Source: Phycisphaerae bacterium (GTDB taxonomy: Bacteria > Planctomycetota > Phycisphaerae > Tepidisphaerales > Tepidisphaeraceae). From it: a stretch of 28,718 nucleotides of DNA. Under the pieces are notes generated by a model. That model worked only from the letters and a program-made list of their open reading frames with translations. It had not been told where the DNA came from and did not search any database. A program made the translations under genes and the position numbers. The DNA lies in contig JACMJD010000120.1 of NCBI GenBank assembly GCA_014380825.1, forward strand, positions 1 to 28,718. The letters run 5' to 3'. Shown here in pieces: positions 7,152 through 14,235 of the stretch. How positions within the stretch are numbered: the first letter of the stretch is position 1; every line of letters begins with the position of its first letter.

Positions 7152-8081
7152 ATGCTTATACAGGAGCTACCGAATAGCCCGACCACGGCCGAGCAAGTCC
7201 TTTCCGGTGCGATGCCCAAAGGAGGCTTGGACCTACTCGGTCTCCGAGCGCCCGCCGAAACCGTTGCCATGGCGCTATTGGATGGGGTGACAACGGTCAC
7301 GCCTCGTACGCGATATTTCGCAATCCGCGCATGGATCATTAAGCGATATCTCGATCTCGCCGGTCTGAATGACTCAAAGCGGTTTTCTGCCTTCGCGGGC
7401 AAGGTCGAGGCAACCTTGGCGCTCGCAAGCGTTCTGAACAACGACGAGTCCGGAGTTGTTGGAAGAGATGGCGCGGCGGAGGACCTGGCTTCCAATAGTG
7501 CCACGGTCGATCTACGGTCGCTGACAAAGAACGCCGCTACGAACATCTACGGAGGGCCATCTGAGGCTCTCGGACTTGGCTCGACTAATGGCGACGTTCC
7601 TTCACTGACGAAGGAGCGCGGGCTCCCGCTTGCGGATGCGTTCGCAGAACACATCACGCCAGACTCAGTACTGTGGAGCATAGACCTGACAGAGCATGAA
7701 CAGTCGGTGAAGCGCCCCTCTCTGCGTGGTGAGTGCTCTCTTATCGTCCTTGCCATCAGAGGTCTCTGCTCTCGCAACGTGCCGAACCCTGTATACGGCC
7801 GTCCAAGAGGCAGCGAACTGGGCAGAACACTATATTGTAGAGACCGAGTCACAGCATCGAAGCGTCTACCCTTGGCTGAAATAAGAGTGCACGGTCCTGT
7901 GACAGTTGAAGGCCATGTCGTTGACAGCCGCAGTGACAGCGTCGTGGTAGAAACGCCCCTGGATGGCGACCGAGGGTGTGCCGCTCGAAGTGCTCTGGCG
8001 ACAGTCCTGTTCCGAGGAAAGAATGGATACAGTTTCGCGGGAATCTTTCGTAGCCGACTACACAAAGGCGTTGCGAAATAA
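7152..8081 (+). CDS. Unrecognised island protein, possibly frameshifted in its C-terminal third
   Basis: No family name can be given. The start at ATG 7152 has a weak AGGCGA upstream; an in-frame TTG lies at 7131. The first 180 residues look like a real protein: GLDLLGLRAPAETVAMALL, VTPRTRYFAIRAWIIKRYL, and later NAATNIYGGPSEALGL and KERGLPLADAFAEHI. Regularly spaced TRxRY/W motifs after an LG-L start recall several uncharacterised proteins from restriction and defence islands, but I cannot name one. After about 7700 the product becomes Arg/Ser/Cys-rich and runs 59 nt into thsA. A different frame (7711-7884) instead reads SEVSALATCRTLYTAVQEAA, which looks more protein-like. The gene may be frameshifted near 7700 and end at 7884. 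It lies directly upstream of the Thoeris genes. Confidence 0.5.
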   Translation: MLIQELPNSPTTAEQVLSGAMPKGGLDLLGLRAPAETVAMALLDGVTTVTPRTRYFAIRAWIIKRYLDLAGLNDSKRFSAFAGKVEATLALASVLNNDESGVVGRDGAAEDLASNSATVDLRSLTKNAATNIYGGPSEALGLGSTNGDVPSLTKERGLPLADAFAEHITPDSVLWSIDLTEHEQSVKRPSLRGECSLIVLAIRGLCSRNVPNPVYGRPRGSELGRTLYCRDRVTASKRLPLAEIRVHGPVTVEGHVVDSRSDSVVVETPLDGDRGCAARSALATVLFRGKNGYSFAGIFRSRLHKGVAK

Positions 8082-9465
8082 TAGCGCTGCGGTGTTTATC
8101 GGAGCGGGCCTTTCCCGTGCCTCTGGATTCGTCGATTGGCGCGAGCTACTACGAGATATCGCAACCGACTTGAAGCTCGACGTCGATCACGAGACCGATC
8201 TTATCGCCGTCGCCCAATACCATCTCAACAAGCACGGAAGCCGCAACAAGCTCAACCAACTGATCGTTGATCAGTTCACGAAGGACGTTCAACTTACGGA
8301 CAATCACCGCCTTTTAGCGACCCTTCCGCTAGACACGGTCTGGACGACCAACTACGACAAGCTAGTTGAGGTTGCATTCAACGAAGCGCACAAACGGACG
8401 GACGTAAAGATTGTGCAAAAGAATCTGGCGACAACGCGTTCGGGGCGCGTCGTCACGATTTACAAAATGCATGGTGATGTCGATCACGCGCACGATGCGG
8501 TTCTGACGAAGGACGATTACGAGACGTTTGCCTCGAACCGCAACCTCTTCTCTGTCAAACTCAAGGGCGACTTGGTGGAGAAGACGTTTCTGTTTCTTGG
8601 TTACAGCTTCAACGATCCCAACATCGATTACGTGCTGAGCAGGATCCGCGCACTGCTTGATCAAGACAGTCGGCAGCATTACTGCATCATGCGTTGGCCC
8701 GAGAAGGCGAAGGGTAGTCGAGGCAAAAAGAAAGCGGATTACGATTACGCGCGTCGGAAGCTGGAACTTCGTGTCGCCGATCTGAAGCGCTACGGCATTC
8801 AGGCGGTGATGATCGACCGCTACGACGAGCTAACGGCGATCCTGGATGAGCTAAATCATCGAATACACCTCCGCGATGTCTTCGTGTCGGGCAGCGCTCA
8901 CGACTTCGCGCCGATGGGCCAAGAACGGGTCGAGAAGCTCGCATACGCAATCGGAAGGAACCTGATTCAAAACGGGTGCAATCTCGTCTCCGGCGTCGGA
9001 CTGGGCGTTGGCGGCAATGTCGTAATCGGTGCATTAGAATCTTTGCTCGCCACCGGAAGAGAGGATCTGTCTGATCGGCTCACGCTGCGCCCATTCCCGC
9101 AACAGCCACCGAGCGGAATGAGTCGGGCCGACTTTTGGACGAGATATCGTCAAGACATGATCCGGCAATCTGGGGCGTGCATTTTTATCAGCGGGAACAA
9201 ACTGGATGGCGGAAAGGTCATCGAGGCAAAAGGAGTCATCGAAGAATTCGACATCGCGCATTCTCTTGGCAAGTACCCGATTCCCATTGGAGCAACGGGG
9301 CACGCGGCGAGACAACTTTGGAAGTATGTTTCCACTGATCTTCCGGCGTTCTACCCGAAGGGCGGGGTAAAGAAGTTCTTCGACATTCTCGGCGATGTCT
9401 CCAGATCAAACGAAGAGATTGTTCGGGCTGTCGTCGGTATTTTGAAACAAATCAAAGCATTCTGA
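8023..9465 (+). CDS. thsA: Thoeris effector ThsA (SIR2 NADase fused to SLOG sensor)
   Basis: A 480-residue protein, close to the 476 residues of Bacillus cereus ThsA. The N-terminal SIR2 domain has AVFIGAGLSRASGFVDWREL (23-42, NAD-binding loop), VWTTNYDKLVE (106-116) and YKMHGDVDH (147-155). N110 and H150 match the catalytic Asn112 and His152 of B. cereus ThsA. The C-terminal SLOG domain starts at about residue 283 with VFVSGSAHDF and includes NLVSGVGLGVGGNVVIGALE, the glycine-rich ligand loop. In Thoeris, a cyclic ADP-ribose isomer made by ThsB binds SLOG and switches on NAD+ breakdown, causing abortive infection. The start at 8023 is supported by GAGGAAAG seven nt upstream; the frame extends to 7963 without conservation. 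thsB begins 10 nt after the stop. All key residues look intact. Confidence 0.92.
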   Translation: MDTVSRESFVADYTKALRNNSAAVFIGAGLSRASGFVDWRELLRDIATDLKLDVDHETDLIAVAQYHLNKHGSRNKLNQLIVDQFTKDVQLTDNHRLLATLPLDTVWTTNYDKLVEVAFNEAHKRTDVKIVQKNLATTRSGRVVTIYKMHGDVDHAHDAVLTKDDYETFASNRNLFSVKLKGDLVEKTFLFLGYSFNDPNIDYVLSRIRALLDQDSRQHYCIMRWPEKAKGSRGKKKADYDYARRKLELRVADLKRYGIQAVMIDRYDELTAILDELNHRIHLRDVFVSGSAHDFAPMGQERVEKLAYAIGRNLIQNGCNLVSGVGLGVGGNVVIGALESLLATGREDLSDRLTLRPFPQQPPSGMSRADFWTRYRQDMIRQSGACIFISGNKLDGGKVIEAKGVIEEFDIAHSLGKYPIPIGATGHAARQLWKYVSTDLPAFYPKGGVKKFFDILGDVSRSNEEIVRAVVGILKQIKAF

Positions 9466-9475
9466 TGGAGGCGCA

Positions 9476-9922
9476 ATGGCGCGTAGAACGTTCTTTAGTT
9501 TCCATTACCAGCGTGACATCTGGCGGGTCAATCAGGTACGAAATGTCCCGAACGTGATCGGCTGCTCCGCCGCAGGCTTCCAAGACGCCTCACTCTGAGA
9601 GGAAGCGCGTCGTAAAGGAGACTCTGCGATCAAAGCGATGATCGACAAGGCGCTGGAAAACACGTCTGTGACGGCGGTATTCATCGGGAACCAAACATCA
9701 AATCGTCGGTACATCAACTATGAAATCGACAAGTCGATTCAAAGAGGAAATGGCGTCCTTGGCGTACGCATTCACCACCTGAAGGATCGTGACGGCATGA
9801 TCGATCTACCTGGCGCGATTCCGGCGAAGCTGGCTCAGGGCGGCTACAAAGTCTACACATACACCAACACAAATGACTTGGGTCAATGGATCGAAGCGGC
9901 TGCGAAGGCTGCCGGACGCTGA
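9476..9922 (+). pseudogene. thsB: Thoeris sensor ThsB (TIR-like, DUF1863) interrupted by an in-frame TGA
   Basis: Reads MARRTFFSFHYQRDIWRVNQ from an ATG preceded by GGAGG, continues to GFQDASL, meets TGA at 9596-9598, then resumes in the same frame with EEARRKGDSAIKAMIDKALE, NTSVTAVFIG, RRYINYEIDKSIQRGNGVLG and a Tyr/Thr-rich end. In ThsB relatives the stop position is the Trp of the ASLWEEA-type sequence, so a TGG-to-TGA change explains the break. E83 in YINYEI is the likely catalytic Glu of the TIR-like fold. Total length with the stop read through is 148 residues, less than some ThsB proteins. Neighbouring genes end in TGA, so the code is standard. Re-initiation at ATG 9638 would make only the last 94 residues and lack the first TIR strand. 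Thoeris here is probably inactive unless another ThsB exists or TGA is read through. Confidence 0.85.
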
Positions 9923-10000
9923 GGTTGGTGGCTACTTGGCCGCCCAAGCAACCTCGCGCGATGGCGCGCCGCATCAATCAACCTTTTTAGGATGCATATT

Positions 10001-10372
10001 ATGTGGATTCGCCTTGATGTTAACGGCGAGCAATGGATCAACGAAAATGATGTCTTCCGCATCGTGTTCAGCGAAAGACATGAGACTTATTCGCTTCACA
10101 CAACTTACGGCGACATAATCCATACCGTGAGTTCCGTGGGCGGCAAGCGCACAATCGCGCAAGTTGTCTCGGGGGCGCATTGGCTCGAACTCGTTGGCGC
10201 CTGGTACTACATCAACCTTGACTGTGCTTCTGAAATTGAATTTGTTGATGCGGCGGATGGCGGAATTGACGCGCACTTCTATTGGCAAGGGCGACGGATT
10301 CACACCATCAACACCCGAATTCTCACGGATCAAGTCAGAGACAAGCTGGTAGAGCTGAGCGTCCGTTGTTGA
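10001..10372 (+). CDS. Small hypothetical protein with two similar halves
   Basis: 123 residues, function unknown. The second ATG (10001) was chosen because AGGA lies eight nt upstream, although 9992 is also possible. The two halves resemble each other: W-INENDVFRIVFSE followed by YSLHTTYGDIIHTV, and WYYINLDCASEIEFV followed by IDAHFYWQGRRIHTI. Both show the pattern of an aromatic residue, Asn-x-Asp, a beta strand, then a second strand with Gly and Ile-His-Thr. This suggests a tandem beta-rich domain, perhaps of the small LytTR/FlbD-like type, but no known fold is clear. It lies 78 nt after thsB and ends head to head with the next gene. Confidence 0.6.
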   Translation: MWIRLDVNGEQWINENDVFRIVFSERHETYSLHTTYGDIIHTVSSVGGKRTIAQVVSGAHWLELVGAWYYINLDCASEIEFVDAADGGIDAHFYWQGRRIHTINTRILTDQVRDKLVELSVRC

Positions 10373-10612
10373 TCAAGAGCTTCCGTTAAGAGCCTGACCG
10401 CATACGATCTTGTTGAAATCGGCTTCTGAGGAACCGCGCGTTATGTACGCACCGTAGAGCGCTTCCTCCCAATCGCCTCCGTTGATAACGCCGCTCTCGT
10501 TCCCGTCAAAATAATACTGCGCGGCAGACGTGAACTCATGAACCCAGGCTTCAAGTTCGCCCGCGCTGCCCAGCTCGCGGAGTTGCTTCAGCAGCATGTC
10601 AACTGGTTTCAT
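10373..10612 (-). CDS. Small hypothetical protein
   Basis: 79 residues, no family recognised. The start is supported by AAGAGGAGCAGGGGT just upstream of ATG 10612. The sequence has an amphipathic N-terminal helix (VDMLLKQLRELG), an acidic Tyr-rich middle and WEEALYGAYITRGSSEADFN. It converges on the preceding gene with no gap, and it is the last gene of the island before attR. It could be a small immunity or accessory protein, but nothing in the sequence shows that. Confidence 0.5.
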   Translation of the reverse strand: MKPVDMLLKQLRELGSAGELEAWVHEFTSAAQYYFDGNESGVINGGDWEEALYGAYITRGSSEADFNKIVCGQALNGSS

Positions 10613-10718
10613 ACCCCTGCTCCTCTTGCACGCCGTTCCGAGCCGAAGAGGGTATCGTAATCCACCGCATGCGACGGCACGAGCGGAGCGCTGCTGTGCG
10701 CGTGGTTGTGTCGTGTCT

Positions 10719-10737
10719 CGCCCCTGATGTTGCCCTG
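10719..10737 (+). promoter_or_regulatory. Tandem TTGCCCTG-type sites, candidate integrase arm sites (right)
   Basis: CGCCCCTG (10719-10726) and TTGCCCTG (10730-10737) repeat the left-end arrangement with the same 3-nt spacer and 11-nt period. Over 16 nt the two ends differ at one base (CCCTGAAGTTGCCCTG against CCCTGATGTTGCCCTG). Confidence 0.4.
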
Positions 10738-10867
10738 AGGTGTTGGCTGACGAGGGGGCACACGGTAGAGTTTTCGGGAAGCCGGGCGAAAAGCGCTATC
10801 GACACAAGTGTTGGACCGGAGAGGACATCGTGGATTTCGCTCGGAAAATCAGGGAGATTTCTTCATT

Positions 10868-10882
10868 TCTCCCCCTCTCCGC
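10868..10882 (+). repeat. attR: second copy of the tRNA 3' end
   Basis: An exact 15-nt copy of the tRNA-Ser 3' end. Upstream bases form a tRNA-like arrangement: GGAGAGG at 10818-10824 could pair with CCTCTCC (10874-10880), and GGGAG at 10852-10856 with CTCCC (10869-10873). Confidence 0.75.
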
Positions 10883-10913
10883 ATTGTTAAATCCTGATCG
10901 GATTTACCACACG

Positions 10914-10944
10914 ACGCCGCGCCGAAATTCGGCGCGGCGTTTTC
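10914..10944 (+). terminator. Rho-independent terminator, probably the original tRNA-Ser terminator
   Basis: A 12-bp perfect stem ACGCCGCGCCGA/TCGGCGCGGCGT with a 3-nt loop is followed by TTTTC. It lies 32 nt beyond attR, where the tRNA terminator would have been before the island inserted. Confidence 0.8.
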
Positions 10945-10986
10945 GTGATGGGCAAGCCGGCCAGGATTTACAACGGGTTTCCAAGC

Positions 10987-11307
10987 TCATCGGGCTTCGA
11001 ATTCCAATCGCTTGTTTCGTAAAATCAGGTTCGAACCGTTCTTTCTCAGAAAATCGCGTTTCGCGATGTCGTTTTCCGAATCTGCCAGATTAGTAGCTTC
11101 AATTGCAGCATTTACGAACCGAATGGCCGGTTCGAACCAGTTTTCGTTCGTCCTGGCCACTGCTTCAGATTTATCGCGGTCGCTGGGGTGGGGAGTGCCA
11201 ATAGTACGATGCCAGCGCTGCATTTTTAGCACGATCGTGGCGCCGTCACAGACCCCGTCGTCGCCTTTCGAATCTCGTCTTTTCCGTTTCGAATCAATTC
11301 GCTTCAT
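10987..11307 (-). pseudogene. Possible C-terminal remnant of a serine recombinase
   Basis: A 106-codon frame in the otherwise empty stretch 10945-11358, with a lower GC feel than its surroundings. Its last 50 residues (FEPAIRFVNAAIEATNLA, KRDFLRKNGSNLILRNKRLE) resemble the C-terminal end of large serine recombinases, where a helix-rich segment is followed by GSNL-L-xKK. The first 50 residues show no similarity, and no resolvase catalytic domain or zinc ribbon is present. It might be the relic of a recombinase linked to the neighbouring island, or a chance frame. Without a database search this stays weak. Confidence 0.3.
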
Positions 11308-11358
11308 CGCAACGGGCGTTCGCTGGATCCAGCGGGGCGGGTTCGATTCAATCGGATT

Positions 11359-12015
11359 ATGGGAACCAACGATCTGGCCGACGGATCGTCACCGGTTAAG
11401 CGGGTTGCCCTGCCCGTCGATGAAGGGCGAGAGGCAATTGGTATGGATACACCGTCGTCGTCATCGTCCGGGTCGTCGAAGTCGCAGCCGGCTGGGCAGC
11501 CGCAGGCTGAGGCTCGAAGTGCGAAGAGCAAGTCGAGCAATCGCGCGGCGCGCGGCGCCGCCGCGACGTCGCCGAGTAATCTGGAATCGACGCAGACGGA
11601 TGATCGGCGCGAGCAGTCGCCGCGCGTGCAGGGGCCGGATCGACGCGCGACGGTGGTCGATCGTCGCAGCGGGCTTGAGCGGCGTCAGCTCTCGACCGAG
11701 GCGTCGGGATACGACGGCGACGAGCGTCGCAGCGGACGAGAGCGCCGCGAGGACACAGGGCTCGAGCGTCGCCGCGGGCCGGGGCGTCGTCGAAGTGACG
11801 ATCGCAAGGCCGCCGAGGAGGGCGAGATGACCGCCGAGCAGTTCGAATTCGTGATGGCCATCCAGACTTACAAGAAGGTCAACAAGCGGATGTATCCGAC
11901 GTGGACCGAGGTGCTGGAAGTCGTGCGGCAGCTCGGTTATCGCAAGGTCGAACATCGCGATATCAAACTGGAAAACGTTCCGGAACCGGAACTGATGAAA
12001 GCAAAAGTCGCGTAA
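11359..12015 (+). CDS. Planctomycete-type hypothetical protein with RRxxxR-rich linker and conserved C-terminal domain
   Basis: 218 residues from ATG 11359; ATG 11443 is an alternative with AGAGG upstream. Residues 30-90 are low-complexity (Ser, Gln, Ala). Residues 83-150 are an Arg-rich segment with repeated DRR/ERR units (DRRATVVDRRSGLERRQL, DERRSGRERRED, LERRRGPGRRRSDDR). The last 60 residues form the only ordered-looking part: MTAEQFEFVMAIQTYKKVNK, RMYPTWTEVLEVVRQLGYRK. I recall this FxFxMAIxxYKxxNxRxxPTWTEVLEVxxxLGYRKV domain as common and conserved in planctomycetes, with unknown role; a helix-turn-helix-like function is possible. The basic linker suggests nucleic-acid contact. A strong terminator follows 35 nt after the stop. 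Confidence 0.75.
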   Translation: MGTNDLADGSSPVKRVALPVDEGREAIGMDTPSSSSSGSSKSQPAGQPQAEARSAKSKSSNRAARGAAATSPSNLESTQTDDRREQSPRVQGPDRRATVVDRRSGLERRQLSTEASGYDGDERRSGRERREDTGLERRRGPGRRRSDDRKAAEEGEMTAEQFEFVMAIQTYKKVNKRMYPTWTEVLEVVRQLGYRKVEHRDIKLENVPEPELMKAKVA

Positions 12016-12050
12016 GCGCGACTCCCGATCGGAAGAAATGAGGGAAATGT

Positions 12051-12082
12051 CCCACGCCCACAAGGCGTGGGCTTTCTTTTTT
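12051..12082 (+). terminator. Rho-independent terminator
   Basis: CCCACGCC/GGCGTGGG (12051-12058 with 12064-12071), 5-nt loop, then CTTTCTTTTTT. It ends the transcript of the gene at 11359. Confidence 0.88.
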
Positions 12083-12107
12083 GGGCGTCGCGTTAAGATT
12101 GATCGCG

Positions 12108-12797
12108 ATGACGTTTCGTCAATCACCTGACGCATTGGATTATGCGCCGCACACGCCGGAGCAGCGGCGACATGCGACGCTGCGATTGTGGACGCGTCGG
12201 ATTCTTTGGTGCGCGCTGGCGACGGTAGTGCTGGCGATGGGGTGGCGGTTCGCGAAGCAGGCTCGGTATTTGCATCGGCAGAATCAACTGATGAGGCATT
12301 CGGCGCCGCTTGGACCGTTCGAAGAAGACGCGACGAAGAACGTTGGCCGCGTACTCTGGCCCGCGGCGGCGCAAATTCTTGACGATGGTAATAATTTCCC
12401 GATCTTCATTCATGAACGGGTAACGCTTGACGGGATCTCGCGGCTGATCGTCGTTCAGGAAGTGTGCGCTGGCGACAGTGTCGCAGCGACAAGAATTCTT
12501 CAGATAGCGGTATATGAGCCGGCGACATTGATTCCGGGATCAAGACTAAAACTGCGGACGAACTGGGTGATGGGGCATCCAACGATGCGGATCGTGCGAT
12601 CGGCCATTGATGCGCGGGACTCATCACATTTCACGATCGACTACGAGCTCAACGGCGAGAAGGGGATTATCGACGGCTGGCTGCTGAGCGAGAGTTCCGC
12701 GACGCTCGAAGTTCGCGACGGACCGTTGAAGAACCCGGGGCTCCCGCCTCCGGCTGACAAATCGGACGCGCGAACACCGTCCTCGACACCAGCTTGA
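12108..12797 (+). CDS. Hypothetical single-span membrane protein
   Basis: 229 residues from ATG 12108 (the frame opens at 12081 inside the preceding terminator, so the later start is preferred). A charged N-terminus of about 28 residues (RQSPDALDYAPHTPEQRRHA) precedes one membrane span (ILWCALATVVLAMGWRF). The C-terminal 170 residues should lie outside the cytoplasm. They contain DDGNNFPIFIHERVTLDGIS followed by several beta-strand-like segments and end in a Pro-rich tail. No domain is recognised. Proteins with this layout (short cytoplasmic tail, one span, beta-rich domain) are frequent in planctomycetes. It stands alone between a terminator and the inositol phosphatase gene. Confidence 0.7.
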   Translation: MTFRQSPDALDYAPHTPEQRRHATLRLWTRRILWCALATVVLAMGWRFAKQARYLHRQNQLMRHSAPLGPFEEDATKNVGRVLWPAAAQILDDGNNFPIFIHERVTLDGISRLIVVQEVCAGDSVAATRILQIAVYEPATLIPGSRLKLRTNWVMGHPTMRIVRSAIDARDSSHFTIDYELNGEKGIIDGWLLSESSATLEVRDGPLKNPGLPPPADKSDARTPSSTPA

Positions 12798-12858
12798 ATT
12801 AATCCGAGCTCACCTGCGCACGCGGCAATCGTATTGCCCGCGTGCTACACTTCGAAGC

Positions 12859-13686
12859 ATGAACCTTTCGGAAGATTTAAATCTCGCGCGACAGCTCGCG
12901 CGCGAGGCGGGGACGATCGTCCGCGATCTGTATGGCAAGACCGATCGTCTCACCAAAACTCATGAGGCCGCGAAGGATGAAGCGGTGACGGAGGCCGATC
13001 GCGCGTCGCAGCGGCTGATCGTGGCGGGACTGCGCAAGCGATATCCGAACGACGGAATCATCGGCGAAGAAAGCGACAGCGGCGAATCGATCACGCTCGA
13101 AATCTCAGATACCGCGGGGCGAAATTGGGTGATCGATCCGATCGATGGGACGAACAACTTCATCGCCGGCCTCGGCGCGTTCGCGGTTTGCATCGGTTTA
13201 CTCGATCGCGGCGAACCGGTGGTGGGCGTGGTGTACGACGTGACGCGCGACCAGATGTATTCGGCCGCGCGCGGGCTGGGTGCGTGGCGCGATGAGAAGC
13301 CGATCCAGGTTCCACAAACACCGCTGGGCAACGCGAGCCTGATCATGATGACCAGCAATCTGCTGGATGCGTTCGGCGCATGTCCCGAATGGGCCATTCG
13401 ATGGATCAGTCAAACCGAATGGAAAACGCGCATCCTAGGCAGCGCAGCGCTCGAAGCCGTGCAAGTAGCGGCCGGCGTCGCGCACGGCGCGGTGACGGTG
13501 AACGGCAAGTTGTGGGACTGCGTCGCGCCGGCGGCGATCGTCATCGAAGCAGGTGGAGTGATGTCGGGCCTGACCGGACATTCAATATTTCCGTTTGATT
13601 TGAAGAATTACACGGGCGCGAAAGTGCCGTTCATCGCCGCGGGCAAGGCGGCGCATGAGCAGTTGGTTCGCGAGCTGGGAAGATGA
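12859..13686 (+). CDS. Inositol monophosphatase-family phosphatase
   Basis: 275 residues, the usual length. The metal-dependent phosphatase motifs are complete: DEAVTEADRASQ (40-51), GEES (69-72, with Glu70 as metal ligand), WVIDPIDGTNNFIAG (90-104, with D93 and D96 as ligands) and LWDCVAPAAIVIEAGG near the C-terminus, with the Trp-Asp that binds the third metal. Members hydrolyse inositol 1-phosphate, histidinol phosphate, fructose 1,6-bisphosphate or PAP. GTNNF rather than GTxNF with extra loops does not decide the substrate, so no gene symbol is given. The gene stands alone and converges on the DUF421 gene, with 6 nt between the stops. Confidence 0.93.
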   Translation: MNLSEDLNLARQLAREAGTIVRDLYGKTDRLTKTHEAAKDEAVTEADRASQRLIVAGLRKRYPNDGIIGEESDSGESITLEISDTAGRNWVIDPIDGTNNFIAGLGAFAVCIGLLDRGEPVVGVVYDVTRDQMYSAARGLGAWRDEKPIQVPQTPLGNASLIMMTSNLLDAFGACPEWAIRWISQTEWKTRILGSAALEAVQVAAGVAHGAVTVNGKLWDCVAPAAIVIEAGGVMSGLTGHSIFPFDLKNYTGAKVPFIAAGKAAHEQLVRELGR

Positions 13687-13692
13687 CCATCG

Positions 13693-14235
13693 TCATCTTC
13701 GCATCTGCCGTTGCTCGGTCAATTCTTCGGCCATCAACTCATCGCGCGCATCAATCTTGCGGACGACGCTGATGTAGCCGTCGCTTTCAAGCACGGCCTC
13801 GTCAACTTCGGCGATATTTTGAATCCCTTGTTTGCGTAACTGCGCGCGCAGTTCGCGCACGTTCAACAACTCTCGTCGCAGGTTGTGACGTTGCAACACG
13901 CCATGGTGAATCAACAGCGTCGGGCGGCCTTGGATGAAGCGCTCCCAGTCGCGCGAGAAGTAGGTGAGCGCCGCCAGGATAAAGCTCATCACCATCAAGA
14001 CGGCGGCAAGAACCAATCCGCCGGTGAGTGAGTTGTCGCCGCCGTTCATGGAATTTTGAACGGCGTTGCTGATGAGCAGCAGCGCGACGAGCTCGGATGT
14101 GCCGAGGTTCGCGACTTGTCGCTTACCCGAGAGACGCAAGAGCATGAGCACCGCGATGTAGACAATGACGGTGCGGAGGATGAGGTTCCAAAGCGGAAGC
14201 GAAGGGACGAGCAGGTCATGAAGATGTTGAGGCAT
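13693..14235 (-). CDS. DUF421 / YetF-family membrane protein
   Basis: 180 residues from the third codon's ATG (14235); the frame also opens at 14241. Two or three membrane spans (RTVIVYIAVLMLLRL, GLVLAAVLMVMSFILAAL) enclose the family signature SGKRQVANLGTSELVALLLI. The cytoplasmic C-terminal domain includes RPTLLIHHGVLQRHNLRREL and LRAQLRKQGIQNIAEVDEAV, then SVVRK. YetF-like proteins occur in spore formers and many other bacteria; the C-terminal domain has a fold also found in germination-related proteins, but the function is unclear. The start overlaps the 3' end of the upstream minus-strand gene by about 20 nt, so the two are probably co-transcribed. Confidence 0.88.
   Translation of the reverse strand: MPQHLHDLLVPSLPLWNLILRTVIVYIAVLMLLRLSGKRQVANLGTSELVALLLISNAVQNSMNGGDNSLTGGLVLAAVLMVMSFILAALTYFSRDWERFIQGRPTLLIHHGVLQRHNLRRELLNVRELRAQLRKQGIQNIAEVDEAVLESDGYISVVRKIDARDELMAEELTEQRQMRR

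Larger units (their letters stand above)
5141..10882. mobile_element. tRNA-Ser-integrated genomic island, decayed defence cargo, no integrase seen
   Basis: About 5.7 kb bounded by the 15-nt att repeats. Base composition appears lower in GC than the flanks, and the genes are unrelated to the housekeeping surroundings. Contents are a methylase C-terminal remnant, a PLD-like N-terminal remnant, a truncated DUF2779 nuclease, an unrecognised ORF, thsA, an interrupted thsB and two small hypothetical genes. No complete recombinase lies inside, so the element is probably immobile by itself. The hairpin terminator at 10914 just beyond attR would be the original tRNA terminator, displaced by the insertion. 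Confidence 0.7.

Noticed and set aside
9596..9598. TGA read as Trp (alternative code) or as selenocysteine
   Set aside because: thsA and other genes in the window end with TGA, and the expected residue is Trp, not Cys or Sec. A nonsense mutation or a read error is simpler.
10740..11093. Plus-strand frame of 117 codons across attR
   Set aside because: It spans the att repeat and the terminator hairpin at 10914, and its sequence has no domain-like pattern.
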